64,000 nt of DNA from positions 6,886,058 to 6,950,057 of the forward strand of contig JAJLRJ010000007.1 in assembly GCA_024195265.1 (NCBI GenBank). Reading direction: 5' to 3'. This DNA comes from Dendrophyllia cribrosa (taxonomy: Eukaryota > Cnidaria > Anthozoa > Scleractinia > Dendrophylliidae). Below the pieces are notes generated by a model. That model was not told where the DNA came from, ran no database searches, and worked only from the letters and a program-made list of their open reading frames with translations. The stretch's first letter is position 1; each line of letters begins with the position of its first letter. A program made the translations under genes and the position numbers. Positions 26,546 to 36,211 of the stretch are shown in pieces.

Positions 26546-26721
26546 CAGTTGAATCCCGATAACTCGAACCATCAAGGGAAATCGAAAAAGGTTCGAGTTA
26601 TCAGAAGTTCGAGTTATCGAGGGTAAAATTAGTAAGAAAATCACCTGAAAGGAAAACGAATTAACTTCTAGTTAGCCGGAGGTTCGAGTTAACGAGGGTT
26701 AGAGTTATCGAGAGTCAACTG
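26546..26721. mobile_element. Pogo/Tigger-like MITE with TA target duplication (176 bp)
   Basis: It starts CAGTTGAATCCCGATAACTC and ends TTATCGAGAGTCAACTG, imperfect inverted repeats directly flanked by TA on both sides. Internally the motif TTCGAGTT(A/T) recurs. CAGT termini and TA duplication are those of Tc1/mariner-superfamily (Tigger/pogo-type) elements; the family call is inferred. No transposase. Confidence 0.75.
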
Positions 26722-27494
26722 TATATACAAAAATCGGAACTCAATATTACAGAAACACAAGCTAAACTTAGCAGTTGAAATCAGTTCTCCTACTTGATGT
26801 TGTCCCGTTTCCTCACTCTTGCCCTCCACTGTGTTTTCAACTGTTTGTAGCTTAATATTTACAAAGTATTTATGTCTTTCGTGAACTATATAATTTGTTT
26901 ATCTATATTTATAAAATGTCACTAGTAAAAAAATGCATTTTTCATCTATTATATGTTATATCATTGTTAACCGCAAACCTTAAATAAATTTGAAATAACT
27001 TCACTGGTGTAGTTGATTTGACAAACTCGCATAATCCAACTAAGCATAACCTGTGCGCAGACGTCTCATTCTATTCCCAGTGTTCTATTTCGTTTGCTTC
27101 TCCGCGTGACCCTCTGCGCGCAGGCTAAATAAGGAAGGATCGAAACATTCGCGCGAGAAAAACACGTGCCGCGTGGAAACTAGAGTCGCCTGCTATTTTC
27201 GCGCGCGCTCCCGTCTTTCGGTTTTAGTTCGACTATCCTGAGGACTAGAGGGCTTTTTATAGTCTACGTTAGTCATTTGTTATTTTCCAATAATCTAAGC
27301 GTCCATATGCCGAGGACTTACTACAAAACCAGGAGCCATTATCCCCGATTATGGCTCCTGGCAGAATACCCCAAATCGCCTGTCCGCTCTTCGGTTCACT
27401 GCAGCTAAAGTTTCGTACTGTACGATAATAACACTCGATCTGTTACACATTTGTACGCAGACTGTACAGTTAACTCAGTCCCACTACAACAGAC

Positions 27495-27600
27495 ACCATG
27501 ACGGAGCACATGATTCCCGACTCTACTGAAGTTTGAAAAATTGTAATTCTTGATTCCTATAAAGACAAGCATGTGCCAGAAGTTATAAATTTGAAGTGCA
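27495..27600 (-). repeat. Dispersed repeat, copy 1 (partner at 28365-28445)
   Basis: TTCCCGACTCTA, GTTTGAAAAATTGTAATTCT, GATT-CTA-AAAGACAAGCAT and GTGCCAGA occur in the same order at 28365-28445. The two copies lie 870 bp apart with a TTAA MITE between them. Confidence 0.55.
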
Positions 27601-27679
27601 TACCGGGAATTATCTTCGCAAAATTTGACAAGAGCATCCCACCTTCCCCACACTCCTTACGCTCTGCTGCTGACGGTCT

Positions 27680-27816
27680 GGATCCTAGTTTGGATCCTCG
27701 GTTTAGCATAGCTGAAAGCCCAGGCCAATTTTTTGTAAATACCAAACCGAGGATCCTAGTTTGGATCCTCGGTTTAGCATAGCTGAAAGCCCAGGCCAAT
27801 TTTTTGTAAATACCAA
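27680..27816 (+). repeat. 71-bp direct tandem duplication
   Basis: GGATCCTAGTTTGGATCCTC starts at 27680 and again at 27751. The following sequence through TTTTTGTAAATACCAA is repeated exactly, giving two copies with a 71-bp period. The identity implies a recent local duplication. Confidence 0.93.
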
Positions 27817-27964
27817 CTTGTAAACATTGACATGCGTTGGGTAGTCATTGACGGAAGTAATCACAAGTTGCAAAAAAAAAAAAAACACGATTCTGAGAGC
27901 AAGTTGCGACAATATCCTGCAATATGCGTTGGATGGCAAATAGTGCCGCGGTGTGCGTGCGAAT

Positions 27965-28160
27965 TTAACCCTTTCACTCCCAGAGTCATTTATGAAGACA
28001 TGTAGTGTAGTTCTAACTTTTGAGTCTGTTGACTAAAACCTATGGTGTGACCATTTAAATGAAACCTCTTCGGCAGTACATTTGCATGGTACCATTTGTT
28101 TTTCAATATTTTACAAAATGAAGTTTGGGATTTTTCTTGAATTTTTTATGTTAAGCTTGA
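27965..28160 (+). mobile_element. TTAA piggyBac-like MITE, right end missing
   Basis: The left end TTAACCCTTTCACTCCCAGA is intact. The interior has one unit of the 88-bp type, with GGTACCATTTGTTTTTCAAT and TTTGGGATTTTTCTTGAATT. Homology stops near 28160 before the expected right terminus. Confidence 0.75.
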
Positions 28161-28364
28161 TCTAACTTCGTGGACAAATGGAATCGCAAGTGTTGACTTG
28201 CGTCTCCGCTTAGCCAGGACCTAGTTACTGGGACCTAGTAATGAGAAATGTTTCCAGCATTCCATACCTCAGTGTCGTGAGAACAGACGTTTTTTCTCCG
28301 GCTGGGTTTTCTCACCTTTGCCTCGGACCGGTTGGTTTTCATCGGAAGGCCGAGAAGCACGAAG

Positions 28365-28445
28365 ACATGACACATTTTTCCCGACTCTAAAAGGTTTGAA
28401 AAATTGTAATTCTCGATTGTTACAAAGACTAGCATGTGTCAGAGT
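28365..28445 (-). repeat. Dispersed repeat, copy 2 (partner at 27495-27600)
   Basis: GACATGACACAT, TTCCCGACTCTA, GTTTGAAAAATTGTAATTCT and AGACTAGCATGTGTCAGA match the copy at 27495-27600. Confidence 0.55.
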
Positions 28446-29319
28446 TTACCATGGTTGTAAATGAAATAGAAGTGAGGTAACACATTAAATTCTGAGTTGA
28501 ATTTAAATCGTGTAGTTTTGATATGAAATCGCGCCAGGCCGTTTGTCGGTTACCTTTATAGTTAGGTGGGGCCAGCTAGGCGAACAGAGTTGACGGCGAG
28601 TAGGCGGCCCTGTCAAACTGAAAGGAAGTCTTTGAAGATAACACTATTACTTTTGTACTGTTCAACACATGTGTTTCAAAGCTGGTGGTCTAAATACAAC
28701 GGTCAACCACGAAAACCAGAGATAAGCTCATCTCTCCCTCCGTGACATAACAAAGGTGCAAGCAATCGATTCACAACTGAGAGATGACGGTTTTGACAAC
28801 TTGCAAAGGCAAGCCATCTTTCTTTGATATTGGCCGGGCACAAGGTCAGCTAAATGTGGCTTGTTGTTGTTGCTAACAATAAGTCGTCTATTTCGGGCAT
28901 CAAAAACGCACTTATACAAATTGCCCTTTTATAGAAATAATGGCTAACAATAGAAGCTTTTGACCTTCTAAAATAATTAGTGAGGCAATGAGGTAACCTT
29001 GATGAAAGGGCTCGGTGGATTATGAAAATAATCTGAAAATGAAAGATGTTCTACGGATTTCGAATGCCTGCTCCTAAATATTTCTATCAGTCTGCTTTCA
29101 TCACGTTATTATGCTTTTATACACGTATTCCTTTCTGATTTATGGCACCGCATTTCTCAAAACGATTTATGGCCGAAAAGATAACATGTCAAGACTTAAA
29201 AATAGTGAAACTGATCAGTTACATAAATAAAACATGGCTTCACAAAGTCTCGGAAAGGGCTTGTCAGCGAAGAATTATTAACTGAACTAAACAAGTCAAA
29301 ATTTCACAAGAATAGCAAT

Positions 29320-29510
29320 TTTGATTTCTTGACTGCCTGTCACGAAACTGATCCACTTGCAGTTCCATCCTTGCCATCCTACACTTTATCTCCAAACTAC
29401 TTCTTATTCTTTTCCTTCTTTTTCTTCTTCTTATTCTATTCTTCTTATTCTTTTTGCCCAATTAAGATGTATATTTGGTGGTATTCGGCGATATAAAATG
29501 GATATAGGGT
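29320..29510 (+). repeat. Dispersed repeat, copy 2 (partner at 10690-10880)
   Basis: TTTTGATTTCTTGACTGCCT, GTCACGAAACTGAT, CTCCAAACTAC and a GGTGGTATTCGGCGATATAA end match the copy at 10690-10880. A TTCTT-rich expansion at 29400-29452 is private to this copy. Confidence 0.6.
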
Positions 29511-29620
29511 AAGCGACGTTTTGTATTTCGGCGGGAAAGTGTCATATTGAACGGGGAACTGCATTCTGTACAATTATAAACTCTGTGATGTCATTTACGA
29601 GCGTGCGTCATTGCAATCCA

Positions 29621-29866
29621 CCGTAGGAAAAAAGATGGCGGCTGTTCATTTTACCACAATATCTTGCGGACCTAACACAGCACATAAGGCACAAAGAAAG
29701 CCAAATTTTTACAATATATGTTCCAGTACTAAGGACAATGTGTAGACTATGTTTGAAGATTTTATAACTTTTCTTTACATTTTTATGAACGTTGTTAAGG
29801 TTTTTATGCGCTAAGAATTATGGGTAAATGTACCAGTCGCCATCTTTTTTCCTACCGAGGATTTGG
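29621..29866. repeat. Inverted-repeat element with arms of about 28 bp
   Basis: CCGTAGGAAAAAAGATGGCG at 29621-29640 is matched in reverse at 29834-29860 (CGCCATCTTTTTTCCTACC). About 190 bp of unique AT-rich sequence lies between. It is probably a short non-autonomous element; the target duplication is not clear. Confidence 0.65.
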
Positions 29867-30186
29867 TTAAAGTTATGCAAAGAATAAACGAAAAAAAGCA
29901 AGGCTGATTCGACAGTGAAGGAATGTAAAAATGTAATTTATCCAATATTTCAAAAGGCACGGCCTTTCTTTTTCAGGGTATTACAAATAATGACTATGGG
30001 TAAACTAGGACGTTACAATTTAAATTTGAGTATAGGGTGCAATATGATGCTATGATAACATATAATACAATGGAAAAGTAACCGTTGAAGATATAAAGCT
30101 TAAAAAACCGTTACAAAAGAGATTAGAAATGAAAAAAGAAGAACATGCAACATATAGAAGTAGATATAAACGGAAATAAAGGTATA

Positions 30187-30310
30187 ACATTTCATCTTTT
30201 TTATTAATTCCTAGAGGTTCAAGAGTGTTACCTCTATCGATGAGAAGCATATCTCATCGATAGAGGTAACACTCTTGAACCTCTAGGAATTAATAAAAAA
30301 GATGAAATGT
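30187..30310. repeat. Perfect palindrome: 59-bp arms, 6-base loop
   Basis: Arms 30187-30245 and 30252-30310 are exact reverse complements around AGCATA. The loop region plus the start of the right arm (AAGCATATCTCATCGATAGA) occurs again just outside at about 30318-30337. This looks like a template-switch or recent foldback event. Confidence 0.95.
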
Positions 30311-31241
30311 AATAGAGAAGCATATCTCATCGATAGAGTAAAATTACTGTCGTTTCTTCCTTTTGTGAAACTGGTTAAAAGGCATTTAACAGACCTATTA
30401 AAAGATGTTTGATCACTTTTCGACCAGTATGAGGAATACTATAAAATCTCATAGAAAGTTTGGGATTTCTAATCGATCGATACCAAACTTCTCTGAGTCG
30501 GAGCGTACTAACAAGTCAGTATGCTGTCAAAACTCAAAGCGAATCCGCGATTCCCGCGATTGGAAATAAATTTCCGGAGGCTGCAGTTCTCCTGACTGGT
30601 AACAAAACAGTGCAACCTATGCGCCCCACCGCCCTCCCACAAAAACAACTCCCCACCCCCCACCCACTCCACAGTGGAAATTACAAAATGAAAATCGAAC
30701 TTGTTAATTACGATCCCCATACTCTGACGTTAAGAAACAGTCCGAGTTATGCACTCAAAAGTTTAGAACAAAGTTACAATTAAAAATGCAAGTGGTATAA
30801 TGGAAACTAAAGGCAGATGTTAGATGCACACGTTAGTTGCACACTAAGGATTTCTACAATGGGCGCCAATATTGTTGACACATTGTCATTTTGAACCCCA
30901 TTTTCGTCGAGAAGAGAAGCATTTCAGCCCCACCCTCTTATTCCCAACCCCACCCCCTCCCCCCAGATTATGTTGTGTATCGTTTAGTCAGGTCTGTCGC
31001 TGCAATTCTACAACATTGGATAGGGGGACGGGGGTTAATGTACCAGAGTGTAATAAATGGAAAGAGAAAGTGATAAATATGCCACGAAATGCGGTGTGTC
31101 AAGTATTTTTGGGTGCATCACCACTAAAACTTTAGAGGAGTACCCTCACCCTCACGTGGGGTTAAACATCTCTCACTTGTTTCAGATTTGCCTTGACATT
31201 GTCGACATTTCTAAACAACATGGCAAAGGCAAAAATGATTT

Positions 31242-31638
31242 TTAACCATTTAATTCCCAAGAGTGCCAAAGATTAAAATTAAAGAAAAATCCCAAATTTC
31301 ATTTTGTTAAATATTGAAAGACAAGTGGTACCATGCAAAAGTACTGCTGAAGAGGTTTCATTTGAATGGTCACACCATAGGATTTCATTGACAGACTCAA
31401 AAGTTAGAACAAATGGTACCATGCAAAAGTACTGGTGAAGAGGTTTCATTTGAATGGTCACATCATAGGATTTCATCCACAGACTCAAAAGTTAGAACAA
31501 ATGGTACCATGCAAAAGTACTGGTGAAGAGGTTTCATTTGAATGGTCACACCGTAGCGGGATTTCGTTGTGAGACTCAAGTGAGATCTACATTACATGTT
31601 TCCATATTATAAATTGACTCTGGTAGTGAAAGGGTTAA
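31242..31638 (-). mobile_element. TTAA piggyBac-like MITE with three internal 88-bp units (reverse)
   Basis: TTAACCATTTAATTCCCAAG at the left and GACTCTGGTAGTGAAAGGG followed by TTAA at the right are inverted termini flanked by TTAA. Inside, GGTACCATGCAAAAGTACTG recurs with an exact 88-bp step (about 31326, 31414, 31502), each followed by GAGGTTTCATTTGAATGGTC. It catches the internal-unit amplification within one bounded element. Confidence 0.88.
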
Positions 31639-32323
31639 GTTGGTTTGTAGAACTAGTCTCGTGTACTTTGTCATAATGCTAACTTTTATTTTCTCTAATC
31701 TCATTTAAATTACAATAATTATCTGTAGTTTTATATTGTCTTAGTAAATATAGTTTCAAAGCATTCTTCTTGTAAATAATCTGGATAAACAATAAATAGC
31801 GTTATCATGGAGACTCGTTTGATCTCCAAAAATTATGTGCAAAGCTTTACAATCACTCACTTATATTTAATAACTACATGTATTGAGTATTAACTATCAA
31901 AAGTGAATTTCACATTTGTCCCACGGTTTGAAAGTGATTATGGCGTTCGGTTATTCCTGGCACTCAAGTTGCCGCCCTAAGCTCGCTTTTTTGCCCGCAA
32001 ATGCTGCAAACCCTCATGCCACGCATGTAGATGTAGAAACTTCGAGTTGTGGAATATGGTTGTTATGCTATTTGAACCTGACGTGAAAACAAAATGACTG
32101 ACTATATTTAGATGAAAACTGTTTCGTTTCACTGTGCCGTTTATAGCTCCTCAGCATTTTAAGTTACAATAACAGCTTTTACAACAAACAGGTTCTTAGG
32201 AAAGTGCTACTAAGTAGCTTCCGTTTGAATGGTGTCAGGATGTCATACACAGACCCATATTGCATAAGAACCATATTACATTGTTTTGACTGAAGAACTT
32301 GATAGAAGGGATTAATCTATTAA

Positions 32324-32775
32324 ACTGCACCTAAACCCCATTTTTTTTTCTTTTAATCAACTCAATGTACGTTGAAAAGTCGAATAGTGAAATATTTCTT
32401 GTTTTTAACGTCGCTTTAGTGAGTTATAGAGATTTGAATTTACAAAATGTTACTTAGATTACGTCAAATCAAGACTTTACCATTATTTCTACTTCAATTT
32501 ACAATACGCAGTTCACAGCTTAAGGATAATCAATTTAAGAAATACTAAAAAAACGTTAATAGTCAATTGATTTGTAAAAAAATAGTACTTGGAGGTGGAA
32601 ACAAGTAGTTGTATAATAAACGAGTCTTGATTTGACGTCATCTTATTAACATTTTGTAAATTCAAACCTCTATAATTTACTAACGCAACGTTAAAAACAA
32701 GAAATATTTAACCATTCAACTTTTCAACGTACATTGAGTTGATTAAAAGAAAAAAAATTGAGGTTTAGGTGCACT
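32324..32775. mobile_element. TTAA-flanked foldback element, copy A (452 bp)
   Basis: TTAA sits at 32320-32323 and 32776-32779. Termini ACTGCACCTAAACC and (reverse) AGTGCACCTAAACC extend into arms of about 180-200 bp that pair along most of their length with scattered mismatches. The same element is at 53175-53630. TTAA duplication suggests piggyBac-type mobilisation. No ORF. Confidence 0.85.
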
Positions 32776-33707
32776 TTAAGGTAGACACAAGTGTATGTCT
32801 TTTGGCTTCTTTCCAATACCAATACCTGCAAGGAGCAGGAAATACCATTTAACAAGATCCGATATAGTGGCGCCATAGGCAAAATTGAACAAACCTTAAT
32901 TAAATTAAATTGTGTATAAACTCAGAGAATAAATGGCCGAACCTTCTTTGGTGGCATAACGGAATAACGAAACAAATTTAGAAATCTCTAGTGTTTCATA
33001 TATTTCCAAACGAAACCGCAATATGAATAATAAAAATATATATAAACAAGTTCATGTTTTTCAAGGGGTTTGCCTTAAACTGTATGAAATAAAAACTATA
33101 TCTAATTAACAAATGCTAGAATGAAATCGAGTCCAAGCCAAACTAAACAAAAATGCAAGCCTCAGTTTTCACTGAGATAATCCCGGCATTTCCAGCCTCG
33201 TCTTGGTCATTAGCAAAATTTACTTCTCATGAGTCACGTGAGACTCGTGATTGGTCGAGATGTTTCTTGTTGTGTTTTAAATACTCTAGTGGTCGTATGT
33301 TTCTAAATTCTAGAAATCCTGTGTACTGTTCCCTTACGTAAGAGTTAAAATATACGACACCCGAACAAATAACATAATTGAAAAAAAATTGAAATTACGA
33401 TGTGTAACTCGGCTCGAAACAAACTGGATCGAGGTGAAACAATTTTGACAAATAGAAATATGGAAAAAATTGCTGTCGGCCCTGAAAGTTTGCAATTTTT
33501 CTAATTACCATTAGGAATTGCATGGAATTAATAGAATCCAACCAAACATAAAATTTGCAGCGGCGGTGACTTATCACTGATCAACAAATTTTTTTCAAAA
33601 GATTCAAATTATGTTTTCTGTTCGGGTTCCTGATGCGGGTTAAAAAAATTCAATAAAATATGATAAAAAAATCGTCATGCATTCTTTATATAAAGTGTAA
33701 TCATTGT

Positions 33708-36211
33708 TTAACAAACTGCCAAATCCATCTGATCCATGATGGCTGTCTTCCTCGGCGGCATTCCTCCGCGAACTCTCTTCCACTTCATGCGCCGGTTCTG
33801 AAACCACACCTTGACTTGTCTCTCGGTTAAATCTAAACTCACTGCCACCTCATATCGCCGTAGCCTCGTCAGGTAGTTGTTTCTACCGAACTCTTTTTCA
33901 AGTTCATGAAGTTGGTACTTGGTGAACACCGTTCTTTCTTTTCGAGCTTTGCCCTTTGGTCCTTCTGTCTTTTCTTCTAAAATAAATTGAAAATAAGCTT
34001 TTAAAGAAGCCTCGAGTCAATTACTTTTTTAACTCATGTCACGGACAGAGTTTTCTTTAAAATTGAAAACGATTGAGATGGTTAATAACAAACGTCGACG
34101 GAGTAACGCGAAAATGTTGGAACATTTTCTCAAGTTGCGCAAATCACAGCTCCCCCTGCACTCTAATAAGAGTGACCAAAACCTTGATTTCTCGTTGCTT
34201 GATGACTATAGGTTACGAGAATTAGCATTCCCGAATCTTCTGGGAAGATCGAAAGGAAGTCTGCTAGCAGAACATTTGCGCTTAAGATTGAAAGGATAAG
34301 AATAAATATCCGTTAGTCCATGGCTGTTAAAAGTGTTTCCTGAACTCTGTGGCGACTACCTCTGCCACACGTAATTATACTAATTGACATTTACGTTTCA
34401 GACTTTAATACTACCCTGCGAGCAGAGCCTCTTTCGATAGGAGGATCCGGAAAAAGGCTCTGCTCGCAGGGTACAGACTTACAAGAATACGTGTTATGAC
34501 GGGAGCTGTTGTGGTCTTATTTAAATGAGAATAAAAGTGAACATAATTTGTCTAAATCGGCTGAGTTTTAAACAATGCGTGATCAGAAACACTAAATGAT
34601 ATCAAATGTTCTCCAAATATTGATAGAAATCCAACACTCGTTTCGTGCTGTGTGCACTCTTCGGAATTTTCAGACGTTTATTCCTGAACAAGACAAGAAA
34701 AGGCGCGTGAACATTCCCAGTATCAAAAGGCTATCGAATCTGAATCAGTGCATTTATCTCCTTTGAATATACAGTCCCCATTTTTTTAAATATATTATTC
34801 TATAAAGACGAAGGGCGCAGAATACATAGGGTTCTTCCCCGGGGGTTCATCAAACCGAAGTACTTCCAGTCTCCTATTCTCGCGACGCCTTTCACTGACC
34901 TAAATAAGTCAGTATCGCTTTGGTAGATATCAGGGTTATACCTCTGGATCTCTTTCTACCTTAAAATTGCTTACAACCATCGCATCGATCTCTTATCGCT
35001 TTGGAAAAGTAAAATGCTTGGAACATCCAGCATCTGAGCTGCGAGATAAGAAACATGCGTCTGTGTAGTGAAAAGCCGACAGGCTCGACTGAGGTTTATT
35101 TTCTTTCTCTCAGGCACTTCTCGACACTTCGTGTATACATGTAAACCAAAGAACTTTTGTCAAGGTCTCCAGGTACATACTCCGTTGTGATCAAGTAAAT
35201 GGCTAAAACAAACATTGAAATATCATCCATGTTCTTGCTACTAATTTTTTTGTCCGGTAATGTGCAGGCTTCGAGTTGAAATCGTTTAGATACGTATCGG
35301 CACGCATCATGTTTTTTCAAGACAATGAGTATTTTGTGATGTCGCAACGAACGCTTAAATTATGGATAGCCATAAAAAGTGAAAATGCTGTACAAGGAAT
35401 GGAAAGAAATATTTCACATTTCAACAGGTATGGGTTACTATAATTGCAAGAACTTGTGGAAAGGAAAGATAAAAATCATACTACAGCGTTCTTCTAAATT
35501 AACGCTGAGACGAGAAGCAACGTGCGCGTGGAATTTGGAGATAGGAACATATCAATTTAATTTTGATGACTACTTCAGTCCAGAATATCCCAAGAAACAA
35601 CTTATTTTAAAATAGTTACAGAGAAATAAACCGAAACAATGTACGTCATGGATACACATTGTTGTGTTGTTTGAACAGGGTATAAAGCAAATTTCCAAAC
35701 TGGAGTCTACAATGATCTACAATGGACAGTTCAAAGGGTCGAGCTAAAACAACATTAAAAAAGACACAGGAAATTCGAATTCAGTCTGAATTGTATATTC
35801 CATTTAAAAACAATCATCATCTGCATATAAATATCGATCTGTACCTTCATCGCTTAGTTCCTCCAGTAGCTTGTCCATGCTGCACGGCATCTTTTTAAGA
35901 GGTTCATCGTTATAACAGTTGATGGTGTTCGTATTTGGCGGTGGAGTTGGAGGAAAATGTTGCAGCGCTTTCGTGCAGAGATCATGCTTGGAGGGCGTGT
36001 TATCTGCAGCCATTCTTATGCCTTCTACGCGGCTCGCGATGTTTGGGACACGTTCACAAGGTTGGTAACTCGGTCCACCGTGACCTGTATGGAATCCGTA
36101 GTTTGGAAAGCCGTAATTACAAGATGCGTTCATTTCAGAACTGTTGTACGCATACGCGTTTGGGTAAGAAGGCGTCTGATATGCGAAATTCGTGGAGTAG
36201 AAATCGTACAT
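33708..36211 (-). CDS. Mox: Mox/Meox-family homeodomain transcription factor (Mox gene 3), 2 exons
   Basis: The spliced CDS joins exon 1 36211-35845 to exon 2 33976-33708, 636 nt and 211 aa. The donor is GAAG|GTACAG, the acceptor AATTTATTTTAG, and the intron is phase 1 (split Glu, residue 123). The homeodomain spans residues 133-192 with Trp48, Phe49, Gln50 and Asn51 intact. It is the most divergent of the four: Val at position 7 ([10 protein letters not shown]) and Val at position 34 (YEVAVSLDL). The tail is only 19 residues (starting GGMPPRK) and ends in Cys. Exon 1 opens [11 protein letters not shown], Tyr/Asn/Ser-rich, with a PNYGFH block and a proline cluster (FPPTPPP) near residue 91, followed by an acidic segment. 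There is no YPWM hexapeptide. Its intron is much the shortest (1868 bp) and the least invaded by repeats. Confidence 0.93.
33977..35844 (-). other. Intron of Mox gene 3 (1868 bp, phase 1)
   Basis: The intron is bounded by GTACAG at 35844 and TTATTTTAG ending at 33977. It contains one short inverted-repeat element (34412-34473). No copies of the dispersed MITE unit are seen here, unlike the other three Mox introns. The rest has no recognised feature. Confidence 0.85.
34412..34473. repeat. Short inverted-repeat element, 62 bp
   Basis: TACCCTGCGAGCAGAGCCT at 34412-34430 pairs exactly with AGGCTCTGCTCGCAGGGTA at 34455-34473 around a 24-base spacer. A longer element with related CCTGCGAGCA ends occurs at 49865-49994. 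Confidence 0.85.

Larger units (their letters stand above)
21671..33707. other. Intergenic spacer between Mox genes 2 and 3
   Basis: A 12-kb stretch with no supported gene. It contains dispersed-unit arrays (22790-23660, 25540-25965), a Tigger-like MITE (26546-26721), a 71-bp direct duplication (27680-27816), TTAA MITEs (27965-28160, 31242-31638), foldbacks (29621-29866, 30187-30310), a dispersed repeat (29320-29510) and a TTAA foldback (32324-32775). The first kilobase upstream of exon 1 of Mox gene 2 (21671-22780) shows no repeat I recognise and is a candidate promoter region by position only. I see nothing in 24100-25500 or 30320-31240. Confidence 0.55.

Noticed and set aside
34036..34299. 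87-codon plus-strand frame in the Mox gene 3 intron
   Set aside because: Lys/Leu-rich with no domain; antisense inside an intron. Length is within chance expectation.
2520..36211. Calling these canonical Hox, Gsx or anthozoan Hox-like (Anthox7/8-type) genes
   Set aside because: The [12 protein letters not shown] block with the RMKWKR(V/I)(K/R)G end fits Mox/Meox better, and no YPWM-type hexapeptide is present. I could not run a phylogeny, so this rests on motif recognition.
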